From Serpens sp964410065 (lineage in GTDB: Bacteria; Pseudomonadota; Gammaproteobacteria; Pseudomonadales; Pseudomonadaceae), in contig CAYPFO010000009.1 in NCBI GenBank assembly GCA_964410065.1, positions 20,590 to 84,589 on the forward strand: a DNA stretch of 64,000 nt. The letters run 5' to 3'. Under the pieces are notes generated by a model. It made no database searches and was not told the origin of the DNA. It was given only the letters and a program-made list of their open reading frames with translations. Shown here piece by piece: positions 41,017 through 48,903 of the stretch. The position numbers and the translations under genes were made by a program. Positions within the stretch are counted from its first letter, which is position 1. Every line of letters starts with the position of its first letter.

Positions 41017-41610
41017 ATGCGCAACGAGCCTTTGCTCACTCGGGATGAACTAATATTTCTCCAGCAACTTCTGGATGACCCGGCGTATTCTGCCAAAAGC
41101 GCACATGAGCTGACCCTCAACAGCAGCCCCGACACACAGACCCTTCTCGCCAATCTGGGCGAAAATGCGCAGCTGACACTAGAGGCTCGGGTTGGCAATC
41201 AACGCCTGACTTTTCCCTTGCGCCTCATCCTGGATGAATTCCGGGCCTTGAGCCTGCAACTGGAAGTTCCGCAGATTTTCGAAAAGGGCGTGGTCGAGCG
41301 CCCCTGGCGCGCCACTCTGGAGACGCCTCTGAGCCTGACGTCGAAGAACGGCCAGGCCAGCGCCTTGTGGGTTCAGCAGATTTCCCAGAACGGCGCCCTC
41401 GTCAGCAGCAACGACGGCAGCGAGCCGCCCGAACATTTTGTCCTCGGATTGGCCCTGCCGGGTAAAGCGTTCCTTTCGCTGCGCGGTTCGCGCGTGCGTC
41501 AGCTTTCACCGACGCTGGCCGCCTACCGCATCACCCCTTCGCACCACTCCGGCATCCAGCGCCTGCAGGAACTGCTCGTGCAGCTGCGCAACCAGGAGCA
41601 AGCTCTTTAA
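41017..41610 (+). CDS. PilZ-like domain protein
   Basis: A 197-residue protein. The C-terminal half (ERPWRATLETPLSLTSKNG, VQQISQNGALVSS, SLRGSRVRQLSPTLAAYRI) has the strand pattern of PilZ domains, but the c-di-GMP-binding RxxxR and D/NxSxxG motifs are degenerate, so nucleotide binding is doubtful. The N-terminal region is helical (LTRDELIFLQQLLDD). In P. aeruginosa a similar gene lies between a flavodoxin gene and folM, as here. ATG 41017 is preferred over an upstream start with an unlikely basic extension. Confidence 0.65.
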   Translation: MRNEPLLTRDELIFLQQLLDDPAYSAKSAHELTLNSSPDTQTLLANLGENAQLTLEARVGNQRLTFPLRLILDEFRALSLQLEVPQIFEKGVVERPWRATLETPLSLTSKNGQASALWVQQISQNGALVSSNDGSEPPEHFVLGLALPGKAFLSLRGSRVRQLSPTLAAYRITPSHHSGIQRLQELLVQLRNQEQAL

Positions 41611-41803
41611 GACCAGCAGCGCTCAAGCATGCACGCTGCTGTGTGCGAGCGTTGCACGCCCCCAGAGAAAGCCGTCAATCCCCCGATGATTGTCGTCCAC
41701 GACCGACTGTTATAAGTTAGCCGGGGTTCGGTCGGCGCGGCGTCATACTGGTCAGGTACCTGGTGGCGCGCCGCCGGACCCTTCTTTCATGTTCGTGAGC
41801 ACC

Positions 41804-42514
41804 ATGCGCAAAGACCCGGCCCCCATCCTCATCACCGGCGCCAGCCAGCGTGTCGGCCTGCACTGCGCGTTGCGCCTGCTGGAAGACGGCCACCCCGTAA
41901 TCGTCACCTATCGCCGCGAACGCGAGAGCCTCGAACGCTTGCGCCAGCAGGGCGCGCTTGCCCTGCACGCGGACTTCGGCGATGAAGCCGGCATCTTCAC
42001 GTTCATCGAGCAACTCAAGCAGCACACGGAGTGCCTGCGGGCCATCGTCCATAACGCTTCGGAGTGGCTGGCCGAAGAACCCGGCCACGAAGCGCAAGCG
42101 TTTCAGCGCATGGTCAACGTGCACATGCTCGCGCCCTACCTGATCAACCTGCACTGCGCCGAGCTGCTGGAGCACAGCAGCCCGGCGGATGTCGTGCACA
42201 TGAGCGATGATGTGGTACGCAAGGGCAGCGCCAAGCACACCGCCTACTGCGCCAGCAAGGCGGGCCTGGATAGCCTGACCCTGTCCTTCGCCGCGCGCTT
42301 CGCGCCGCGCATCAAGGTCAACGGCATCGCGCCGGCGTTGTTGATGTTCAACGAGCACGACGACCCTGAGTACCGCGACAAGGCCTTGGCCAAGTCGGTG
42401 ATGGGTTTTGCACCAGGCCCGGAAGTCGTCTATCAGAGCCTGCGTTACCTGCTCGACAGCCCCTATGTCACGGGTACCACGCTGACCGTCAATGGCGGTC
42501 GCCACCTCAAGTAA
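41804..42514 (+). CDS. folM: Dihydromonapterin reductase FolM
   Basis: A 236-residue short-chain dehydrogenase. The NADP motif TGASQRVGLHCALRL is at the N-terminus, HNASEWLAEEPG follows, and the catalytic AYCASKAGLD gives Tyr and Lys. The sequence matches FolM, which reduces dihydromonapterin to tetrahydromonapterin, the pterin cofactor of phenylalanine hydroxylase in pseudomonads. folX follows 52 bp downstream. An ATG 15 bp upstream is an alternative start. Confidence 0.9.
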   Translation: MRKDPAPILITGASQRVGLHCALRLLEDGHPVIVTYRRERESLERLRQQGALALHADFGDEAGIFTFIEQLKQHTECLRAIVHNASEWLAEEPGHEAQAFQRMVNVHMLAPYLINLHCAELLEHSSPADVVHMSDDVVRKGSAKHTAYCASKAGLDSLTLSFAARFAPRIKVNGIAPALLMFNEHDDPEYRDKALAKSVMGFAPGPEVVYQSLRYLLDSPYVTGTTLTVNGGRHLK

Positions 42515-42566
42515 CAGTCCGTGCGATACTCCCCGCGCTACTGAATTTCGAAAGGAGAACATCGGC

Positions 42567-42941
42567 ATGCCGCGACTGGAACCGGGAATGGCGCGCATTC
42601 GGGTCAAGGACCTGCGCCTGCGCACCTATATCGGCATCAAGGAGGAGGAAATCCTCAACAAACAGGATGTGCTGATCAACCTGACCATTCTGTACCCCGC
42701 CCATGATGCGGTGCGTGACAACGCCATCGAGTACGCCCTCAATTACCGCACCATCACCAAGGCGATCATTGCCCACGTCGAAGAACACCGTTTCGCCTTG
42801 CTCGAACGCCTGACTCAAGAAGTTCTCGACCTGGTTATGAGCCACGCGCAAGTACGTTACGCCGAAGTGGAAGTGGACAAGCCTCATGCGCTGCGCTTTG
42901 CCGAGTCGGTGTCGATCACCCTGGCCGCCCACCGCGACTGA
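42567..42941 (+). CDS. folX: Dihydroneopterin triphosphate 2'-epimerase FolX
   Basis: A 124-residue protein of the FolB/FolX tunnelling fold with IRVKDLRLRTYIGIKEEE, NKQDVLINLTILYP and EVEVDKPHALRFAESV, characteristic of FolX rather than FolB. It converts dihydroneopterin triphosphate to dihydromonapterin triphosphate, the step before FolM. AAAGGAG (42551-42557) supports ATG 42567. It is paired with folM for tetrahydromonapterin synthesis. Confidence 0.92.
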   Translation: MPRLEPGMARIRVKDLRLRTYIGIKEEEILNKQDVLINLTILYPAHDAVRDNAIEYALNYRTITKAIIAHVEEHRFALLERLTQEVLDLVMSHAQVRYAEVEVDKPHALRFAESVSITLAAHRD

Positions 42942-43007
42942 AGCGTTGCGCGAACACGCCTTGGCGCCGGCCAGCATGCCGCGCCCTTACCCTTTCGGAG
43001 CCCGATC

Positions 43008-43301
43008 ATGACCGAACAACAACGCCTCGAACTGGAAGCCGCCGCCTTCCGCCGCCTGGTTCAGCATCTGCAAGAGCGAACTGACGCGCAGAACATCGAC
43101 CTGATGAACCTGGCCGGCTTCTGCCGCAACTGCCTGTCCAAGTGGTACAAGGCCGCCGCCGACGAGCGCGGCATCGAACTTGATCAGAACAGCGCGCGCG
43201 AGTTGATCTACGGCATGCCCTATGACGAATGGAAACAGCGCTACCAGCGCGAAGCCAACGCCGAACAATTGACCGACTTCGAGAAAAACAAGCCGCAATG
43301 A
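43008..43301 (+). CDS. DUF1244-domain protein
   Basis: A 97-residue, charged, helical protein with the conserved LMNLAGFCRNCLSKWYKAAA and YGMPYDEWKQRYQ motifs of DUF1244. Two closely spaced cysteines could bind a metal. The function is unknown. Its stop overlaps the HopJ-like gene start (ATGA), so the two are translationally coupled. Confidence 0.88.
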   Translation: MTEQQRLELEAAAFRRLVQHLQERTDAQNIDLMNLAGFCRNCLSKWYKAAADERGIELDQNSARELIYGMPYDEWKQRYQREANAEQLTDFEKNKPQ

Positions 43302-43642
43302 GGCCGCTGGATGACTTTCGCGTCGCCCTGCGGGGCAGCGCCCACGCTTTCGCCGATACGCTGGTCTTTATTACCGCCCATTACGATTATCGGCCGCGCG
43401 CCTTCCGCAATGGCCAACAGCTGAACGCTGCCGGGCAGAACGAAGGTTCCTGCAAGATTCTTGGCCTGGCGCTGCTCGAAGGCTTCAGCGACGAAGAAGC
43501 TCTGCTGGCGTTTGGCGAGCATTACCGCGCTGTGCGAGCCAGCCCAGCGGGCAGCGATCACGGGAATATCCGCGCGCTGATGGAAACAGGCCTGGCGGGC
43601 GTGCACTTCGAGCAACCGCCCCTGACGCGCAAGCCGGATTGA
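43298..43642 (+). CDS. HopJ type III effector-family protein
   Basis: A 114-residue protein with the HopJ/PF08888 pattern (FADTLVFITAHYDYRPRAFRNG, NEGSCKILGLALLEGFSDEE, FGEHYRAV). The family was named after a predicted effector of P. syringae but is widespread in bacteria without type III secretion, so a cytoplasmic housekeeping role is more likely. It is coupled to the DUF1244 gene by a 4-bp overlap. Confidence 0.87.
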   Translation: MRPLDDFRVALRGSAHAFADTLVFITAHYDYRPRAFRNGQQLNAAGQNEGSCKILGLALLEGFSDEEALLAFGEHYRAVRASPAGSDHGNIRALMETGLAGVHFEQPPLTRKPD

Positions 43643-43649
43643 TTGCGAA

Positions 43650-43675
43650 GGGTGGGAGACCGCTTCCACCCACCC
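43650..43675. terminator. Hairpin between convergent genes
   Basis: GGGTGGG (43650-43656) and CCCACCC (43669-43675) form a 7-bp stem eight bases after the HopJ-like stop. The T-run is weak. Confidence 0.45.
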
Positions 43676-43694
43676 GCTGCCTGTTAAACCGCCG

Positions 43695-43985
43695 TTACGC
43701 CTGGCGCACTGCCTGAACAGCCTCGATATACGGCTCAGCCTGACGCTGATCCTTGACCAGGGCGATAAAATCCTCGCCTTGGGCATTTTTCGCCTCGAGG
43801 TCGTAACCGGCCTCGACGAAAAAGGCCAGAAAACGCTCGAAATCTCCGATGCGCAAACCGCGATAGGCCTTGATCAGTTTGTGCAGTGAGGACGGGGTCT
43901 CGTCGGCCGGCTCCATGCTCAGAAACGTCTTGATCACCTCGTCGCCAATTTCATCGCCAACCACTTTTTTCTTGTCTTTACGCAT
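43695..43985 (-). CDS. PA4642-family conserved hypothetical protein
   Basis: A 96-residue protein beginning MRKDKKKVVGDEIGDEVIKT with helical content and FERFLAFFVEAGYDLEAKN. It matches the conserved Pseudomonas PA4642 family, and its place a few genes from hpt/upp/uraA agrees. The function is unknown. ATG 43985 is chosen; an upstream in-frame ATG adds four residues. Confidence 0.82.
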   Translation of the reverse strand: MRKDKKKVVGDEIGDEVIKTFLSMEPADETPSSLHKLIKAYRGLRIGDFERFLAFFVEAGYDLEAKNAQGEDFIALVKDQRQAEPYIEAVQAVRQA

Positions 43986-44124
43986 CACACACTCCAAACC
44001 GCGGACTTTAAAAAGGTGGGCAGTTTACCCCTCGCCTCCTCTGCTACTCAACGAAGGGCGTAGACTCGTCAAGACGCCTTGGCGCAGGCGTATACTCAGC
44101 CGGCGAGCGTTCCCGGGAGTCACC

Positions 44125-45888
44125 ATGGCATTCGAATTACCCCTCTTTGCAGCCTGGCGCCAGACGCTTCGCGCGGGCTATTCCCTGAAGGCTCTACGCG
44201 GCGACATCGCCGCCGGCCTCACCGTCGGCATCATTGCCATCCCCTTGGCCATGGCCCTGGCCATTGCGGTGGGCGCCGCGCCCCAGCATGGCTTGTATAC
44301 CGTGCTGATTGCAGCGCCGCTGATTGCCCTGTTTGGCGGTTCACGCTTCAACGTGTCCGGGCCGACCGCCGCCTTCGTGGTCATCCTGCTGCCCATTACG
44401 CAGCAATACGGCCTCGGCGGCCTGCTGCTCTGTACGCTGCTGGCCGGGCTGATCCTCATCACCATGGGGTTGCTGCGCCTCGGCAAGCTCATCAGCTTCG
44501 TGCCCTATCCTGTAGTGCTCGGCTTTACCGCCGGTATCGGCGTGGTCATCGCCACCTTGCAACTGCAGGACTTCCTCGGCCTGCAACTCACCAGCGATCC
44601 GCAGAACTACCTGGAACGAATCGCTTCACTGGGACAGGCACTGCCCAGCCTGCAAGTGGGCGATGCCCTGGTCGGCATCATCTGCCTGGCCGTGCTGATT
44701 GTCTGGCCGCGCTATGTACCCCGGGTTCCGGCTCACTTGGTGGCGCTGCTGGTCGGTGCGCTGCTCGGTCTGTTTCTGGAAAACATCGGCCTGCCGCTGG
44801 CCACCCTCGGCGAACGTTTCAGTTATGTACTCGATGGCGTGGAGTACCCCGGCATTCCACCATTCCTGCCAACGTTTGAGTTGCCCTGGAACCTGCCGGG
44901 TCCGGATGGCCTGCCGCTGACGCTGTCCTTTGAATTGATTCGCCAACTGATGGCCCCCGCCTTCGCCATTGCCATGCTGGGCGCCATCGAATCGCTGCTG
45001 TGTGCGGTGGTGGCCGACGGCATGGCCGGCACCAAGCATGACCCCAACGCCGAACTGCTCGGCCAGGGCATCGGCAACCTGGTCGCGCCCCTGTTCGGTG
45101 GCATCACCGCCACGGCGGCGATTGCCCGTACCGCCACCAACGTACGCGCCGGGGCGTTCTCGCCGCTGGCGGCAATCATTCATTGCGGTGTGGTGCTGCT
45201 GGCTGTTCTGCTGCTCGCCCCGTTGTTCAGCTACTTGCCCATGTCCGCGCTGGCCGCCCTACTGCTGATGGTGGCGTGGAACATGAGCGAGGCACGCCAT
45301 GTCGTGCATACGGTCAAGATCGCGCCGCGCAGCGACGTGCTGGTGCTGTTCACCTGCCTGGTGCTCACGGTGCTGTTCGACATGGTGCTGGCGGTCGGTG
45401 TCGGCCTGCTGCTGGCCGCTGGGCTGTTCATCAAGCGCATGAGCGACCTGACCGACACCGCCAGCCTGCCGCGCGGCTTCCACGCCGCCCTGCAGGACCT
45501 GCCCGATGGGGTCAGCGCCTACGCCATTCGCGGACCGCTGTTCTTTGGCGCGGCGGAAAAGGCGCTGAGCGTGCTACGCCGCTTCCCGGCCGAAATAAAG
45601 GTGGTGATTGTCGAAATGAGCGCCGTGCCCATGCTGGACATGACTGCACTGGCCGCCCTGGAAAGCATTCGCGACGACTATCGACGCCAGGGCATTGGAC
45701 TGATCCTGGTGGGCACCCAGCCCCGCGTGCGCCTGAAACTGCGCCGCGCCGGCATTCGCCGCAGCGAAGGGCGACTGGCCTTTGTCCGTGACCTTAGCCA
45801 GGCTCGGATGCGGGCGTTGCACTGGCTCAAGCCTGAGCAGCAACCCACCGAACAACCAGGGTTGGCCGCTGAGACAGGCGTGCCATAG
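44125..45888 (+). CDS. dauA: SulP-family transporter, DauA-type C4-dicarboxylate transporter
   Basis: A 587-residue SLC26/SulP protein with about 10-14 membrane segments and a C-terminal STAS domain (about residues 445-560). Typical motifs are IPLAMALAIAVGAAPQHGLY, FNVSGPTAAFVVIL, GAIESLLCAVVADGMAG and GITATAAIARTATNVRAGA. The sequence resembles DauA, the aerobic succinate/C4-dicarboxylate transporter of E. coli. Other anions remain possible. ATG 44125 follows CGGGAG. Confidence 0.87.
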   Translation: MAFELPLFAAWRQTLRAGYSLKALRGDIAAGLTVGIIAIPLAMALAIAVGAAPQHGLYTVLIAAPLIALFGGSRFNVSGPTAAFVVILLPITQQYGLGGLLLCTLLAGLILITMGLLRLGKLISFVPYPVVLGFTAGIGVVIATLQLQDFLGLQLTSDPQNYLERIASLGQALPSLQVGDALVGIICLAVLIVWPRYVPRVPAHLVALLVGALLGLFLENIGLPLATLGERFSYVLDGVEYPGIPPFLPTFELPWNLPGPDGLPLTLSFELIRQLMAPAFAIAMLGAIESLLCAVVADGMAGTKHDPNAELLGQGIGNLVAPLFGGITATAAIARTATNVRAGAFSPLAAIIHCGVVLLAVLLLAPLFSYLPMSALAALLLMVAWNMSEARHVVHTVKIAPRSDVLVLFTCLVLTVLFDMVLAVGVGLLLAAGLFIKRMSDLTDTASLPRGFHAALQDLPDGVSAYAIRGPLFFGAAEKALSVLRRFPAEIKVVIVEMSAVPMLDMTALAALESIRDDYRRQGIGLILVGTQPRVRLKLRRAGIRRSEGRLAFVRDLSQARMRALHWLKPEQQPTEQPGLAAETGVP

Positions 45889-45914
45889 ACACCCCTCGCT
45901 TTTATCGGCAGCTG

Positions 45915-45987
45915 TGTAGGGTGGATGTCGCTTTTCACATCCACCAGCTCCGCTCGGTGGACACTGGAGTACGTTGTCCACTCTACA
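45915..45987. repeat. Palindromic REP-type repeat
   Basis: The 73-bp element begins TGTAGGGTGGATGTCGC and ends in the reverse complement of TGTAGAGTGGACAACG, with GGTGG/CCACC repeats inside. The near-palindromic layout and the TGTAGGGTGGA end are typical of widespread Pseudomonas intergenic repeats. It lies between convergent dauA and hpt. Confidence 0.7.
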
Positions 45988-46063
45988 GGCTGACGCTCGC
46001 GTGCAACAACAGCGCCACAGATCGCCAGCCATCCAAAAACATGAGTGAAAGGCGAGCCGCGCC

Positions 46064-46621
46064 TTACAGCCCTTTCACCGCGTAGATGCCCGGCGCGTTA
46101 CGCCAGTAGCCCTTGTAGTCCATGCCATAACCGAAGATATAGCGGTCAACGCAGGGCAGTCCGACGTAATCGGCCTTGAGGTCCGGGCGCGCCTTACGGT
46201 CATGCGTTTTATCGATCAACACCGCCGTGTGCACCTGACGAGCACCGGAGTGCTTGCAGAAGTCGCTGATCGCCGCCAGCGTGTGCCCTTCATCCAAAAT
46301 ATCGTCGATGATCAGCACATCGCGGTCCATGAAGGAAATTTCCGGCTTGGCTTTCCAGAACAACTCGCCGCCGGTGGTTTCGTTGCGATACCGCGTGGCG
46401 TGCAGGTAAGACAGTTCCAGAGGGAAATTCAGCTGTGGCAGCAGCTTGCCGGCGAAAATCAGCCCGCCGTTCATTACACAAAACACGACCGGATTGCGTT
46501 CGGCCAGCTCCGCGTTGATGGACTGAGCGACCTGGCGAATGGCGGCTTCAAGCTGCTCGTTGCTGTAGAGACAATCGGCTTCGGCCATCACCTGGCGGAT
46601 GTGAGCGAGATCGGCGGGCAT
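46064..46621 (-). CDS. hpt: Hypoxanthine-guanine phosphoribosyltransferase
   Basis: A 185-residue type I phosphoribosyltransferase. The PRPP motif DVLIIDDILDEGHTL is clear, with VVFCVMNGGLIFAGKLLPQL and the C-terminal DYVGLPCVDRYIFGYGMDY base-binding region. It salvages hypoxanthine and guanine. It is divergent from upp across a 248-bp region. Confidence 0.9.
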   Translation of the reverse strand: MPADLAHIRQVMAEADCLYSNEQLEAAIRQVAQSINAELAERNPVVFCVMNGGLIFAGKLLPQLNFPLELSYLHATRYRNETTGGELFWKAKPEISFMDRDVLIIDDILDEGHTLAAISDFCKHSGARQVHTAVLIDKTHDRKARPDLKADYVGLPCVDRYIFGYGMDYKGYWRNAPGIYAVKGL

Positions 46622-46739
46622 GGTACTTCCTCTTCAAGGCGGGGCGGAAACGCAAAAACCGGGCGCACGCGAAGCGAGACGTCAGGAAAAGACCGGCAAA
46701 GGTATCTATCCCGGCGAGTCTGGGCAAGGAGCAGCAGAC

Positions 46740-46755
46740 GCATGCCGCGGCATGC
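46740..46755. promoter_or_regulatory. 16-bp perfect palindrome between hpt and upp
   Basis: GCATGCCGCGGCATGC is a perfect dyad in the divergent hpt/upp intergenic region, 119 bp from the hpt start and 115 bp from the upp start. It could be a dimeric regulator operator. No known factor is assigned. Confidence 0.4.
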
Positions 46756-46869
46756 TTGCCCGTGAAGTCAAAATGTCGCAGGTTGCGTGTAGCTTCGCCA
46801 TTACAACCCGGCCCACAATGTTTTACCCTAACCCGATTTTTTTGCCCGCCCCACCCGGAGACAATCCCC

Positions 46870-47508
46870 ATGCCCGTCCGTGAGATCCGCCACCCGCTGA
46901 TCCGTCATAAGCTCGGCCTGATGCGCCGCGCCGATATCAGCACCAAGAACTTCCGCGAACTGGCCCAGGAACTGGGCGCGTTGTTGACCTATGAAGCCAC
47001 CAACGACCTGCCGCTTGAGCAGTACGAAATCGACGGTTGGTGCGGCAAGGTGCAAGTGGAAAAAATTGCCGGCAAGAAAATCACTGTAGTACCGATCCTG
47101 CGCGCGGGGATCGGCATGCTCGACGGTGTCCTCACTTTGATTCCGGGCGCCAAGGTCAGTGCCGTGGGCATTGCCCGCAACGAAGAAACCCTCGAAGCGC
47201 ACACCTACCTGGAAAAACTCGCGCCGGAAATCGGCTCACGGCTCGCGCTGATAATCGACCCGATGCTGGCCACCGGCAGTTCCATGGTCGCCACCATTGA
47301 CCTGCTGAAAAAAGCCGGCTGCAAGGAAATCCGCGCCATGGTGCTGGTTGCCGCACCGCCGGGCATCGAGGCGGTGCAAAAGGCCCATCCCGACGTACAG
47401 ATTTATACGGCCTCCATTGATGAACGCCTGGATGAGCACGGCTACATCGTTCCCGGACTGGGCGATGCCGGCGACAAGATTTTCGGCACCAAGCAGAAGG
47501 AAAGCTGA
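46870..47508 (+). CDS. upp: Uracil phosphoribosyltransferase
   Basis: A 212-residue enzyme converting uracil and PRPP to UMP. Conserved stretches are HPLIRHKLGLMRRADIST, VPILRAGIGMLDGVLTLIPG, DPMLATGSSMVATIDLLKK (PRPP loop) and the C-terminal GYIVPGLGDAGDKIFGTK. uraA follows 2 bp downstream, a transport-salvage operon. CCCGGAG lies upstream of the ATG. Confidence 0.97.
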   Translation: MPVREIRHPLIRHKLGLMRRADISTKNFRELAQELGALLTYEATNDLPLEQYEIDGWCGKVQVEKIAGKKITVVPILRAGIGMLDGVLTLIPGAKVSAVGIARNEETLEAHTYLEKLAPEIGSRLALIIDPMLATGSSMVATIDLLKKAGCKEIRAMVLVAAPPGIEAVQKAHPDVQIYTASIDERLDEHGYIVPGLGDAGDKIFGTKQKES

Positions 47509-47510
47509 GC

Positions 47511-48776
47511 ATGACCGATGAATTCAAGGAGCCGTTGTGGCGCCAGTCAATCGCTGGCGCGCAGATGCTCTTCGTGGCCTTCGGCGCCTTGGTATTGATG
47601 CCACTGATCACCGGAATGGACCCCAACGTAGCATTGTTCACAGCCGGTATCGGCACCTTGCTGTTTCAATTGGTCACCGGTCGCCAGGTGCCGGTATTCC
47701 TGGCCTCGAGCTTTGCCTTCATTGCACCGATCATCGTTCTGAAAGCCGAGATGGGTCTGCCGGCAGTGCTCGGCGGCATCATCGCCGCCGGTATGGTGTA
47801 TATCGCGCTAAGCCTGGCGGTAAAGCTGCGGGGCCCAGCGTTTATCGATCGCTTGCTACCACCGGTGGTGATCGCCCCGGTGATCATGACCATTGGTCTG
47901 GCCCTGTCGCCCGTGGCGGTCAACATGGCCATGGGTAAAACCGGTGACGGTGCCATGGAGCTGATTCCCTATGGCACCGCCATCTCCATTTCCATGGCCT
48001 CGCTGCTCACCACGCTAATGGTCGCGATGTTGGGTCGCGGGCTGTTTCGCCTGGTGCCGATTCTCGCCGGGGTGATCGTCGGCTGCGTCTTGTCGTACCT
48101 GCTCGGCCAGATCGACACGCGCGCGATCGCCGCTGCGCCCTGGCTGGCCTTGCCGAACTTCGTTGCGCCGGAATTTCATTGGGGCGCGATCCTGTACATG
48201 CTGCCGGTAGCCCTGGCGCCCGCCATCGAGCACATCGGTGGCGTGGTGGCGATCGGCGGCGTGACCGGCAAGAACTTTATCAAGAAACCCGGCCTCCACC
48301 GTACCCTGCTCGGCGACGGCCTCGCCACTTCGGCCGCCGGCATGTTTGGCGGCCCGCCGAATACCACCTACGCGGAAGTCACCGGGGCGGTGATGCTGAC
48401 CAAGAACTACAACCCGAAAATCATGACTTGGGCCGCGGTCTTCGCCATTGTCCTGGCGTTCATCGGCAAGTTCGGGATTGCCCTGCAAAGCATTCCGGTG
48501 CCCGTGATGGGCGGCATTCTTTGTCTGCTGTTCGGCTCCATCGCTGTGGTCGGTCTGAATACCCTGATCCGCAACCAGGTGGATCTGTCCGAAGCGCGCA
48601 ACCTGATCATCGTATCGGTGACGCTGGTCTTCGGCATCGGCGGGATGAAGTTCGGCGGTCAGGGCTTCGCCCTCTCCGGCATCTCCCTGGCGGCGCTTGC
48701 CGCCCTGCTGCTCAACCTGCTGCTGCCCGGCGGACAGGGCTGGAAAAGCAAGCCGCTGGAAGACGGCAATCCCTGA
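47511..48776 (+). CDS. uraA: Uracil permease (nucleobase:cation symporter-2 family)
   Basis: A 421-residue inner-membrane symporter with about 14 helices. NAT/NCS2 signatures include QMLFVAFGALVLMPLITGMD, LASSFAFIAPI, ALAPAIEHIGGVVAIGGVTG and GGPPNTTYAEVTGAVMLTK. It imports uracil with protons and works with Upp, its operon partner two bases upstream. Confidence 0.95.
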   Translation: MTDEFKEPLWRQSIAGAQMLFVAFGALVLMPLITGMDPNVALFTAGIGTLLFQLVTGRQVPVFLASSFAFIAPIIVLKAEMGLPAVLGGIIAAGMVYIALSLAVKLRGPAFIDRLLPPVVIAPVIMTIGLALSPVAVNMAMGKTGDGAMELIPYGTAISISMASLLTTLMVAMLGRGLFRLVPILAGVIVGCVLSYLLGQIDTRAIAAAPWLALPNFVAPEFHWGAILYMLPVALAPAIEHIGGVVAIGGVTGKNFIKKPGLHRTLLGDGLATSAAGMFGGPPNTTYAEVTGAVMLTKNYNPKIMTWAAVFAIVLAFIGKFGIALQSIPVPVMGGILCLLFGSIAVVGLNTLIRNQVDLSEARNLIIVSVTLVFGIGGMKFGGQGFALSGISLAALAALLLNLLLPGGQGWKSKPLEDGNP

Positions 48777-48788
48777 TCGGTAGCCCAT

Positions 48789-48830
48789 AAAAAAACGCCA
48801 CGCCTCCTGAGGGAGCGTGGCGTTTTTTTA
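48789..48830 (+). terminator. Rho-independent terminator after uraA
   Basis: AAAAAACGCCACGC pairs with GCGTGGCGTTTTTT around a short loop, with a T-run on the plus strand and an A-run giving T on the minus strand. It ends the upp-uraA operon and faces the hemH stop. Confidence 0.92.
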
Positions 48831-48903
48831 TCCTTAACGATTACCAGAGGGTGGCATTCCACTCAGGGATGTCTCACGGACCGGGCGGCGTCGCGTGTTG
48901 CAC

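Noticed and set aside
41709..41716. TTATAAG resembling a Zur half-site or -10 before folM
   Set aside because: Only one half of a Zur site is present, and spacing to a -35 is poor.
41636..41722. A 28-codon frame upstream of folM
   Set aside because: No ribosome-binding site and no supporting feature.
43298..43642. HopJ as evidence of a type III effector locus
   Set aside because: No secretion or chaperone genes nearby, and the family is widespread in non-pathogens.
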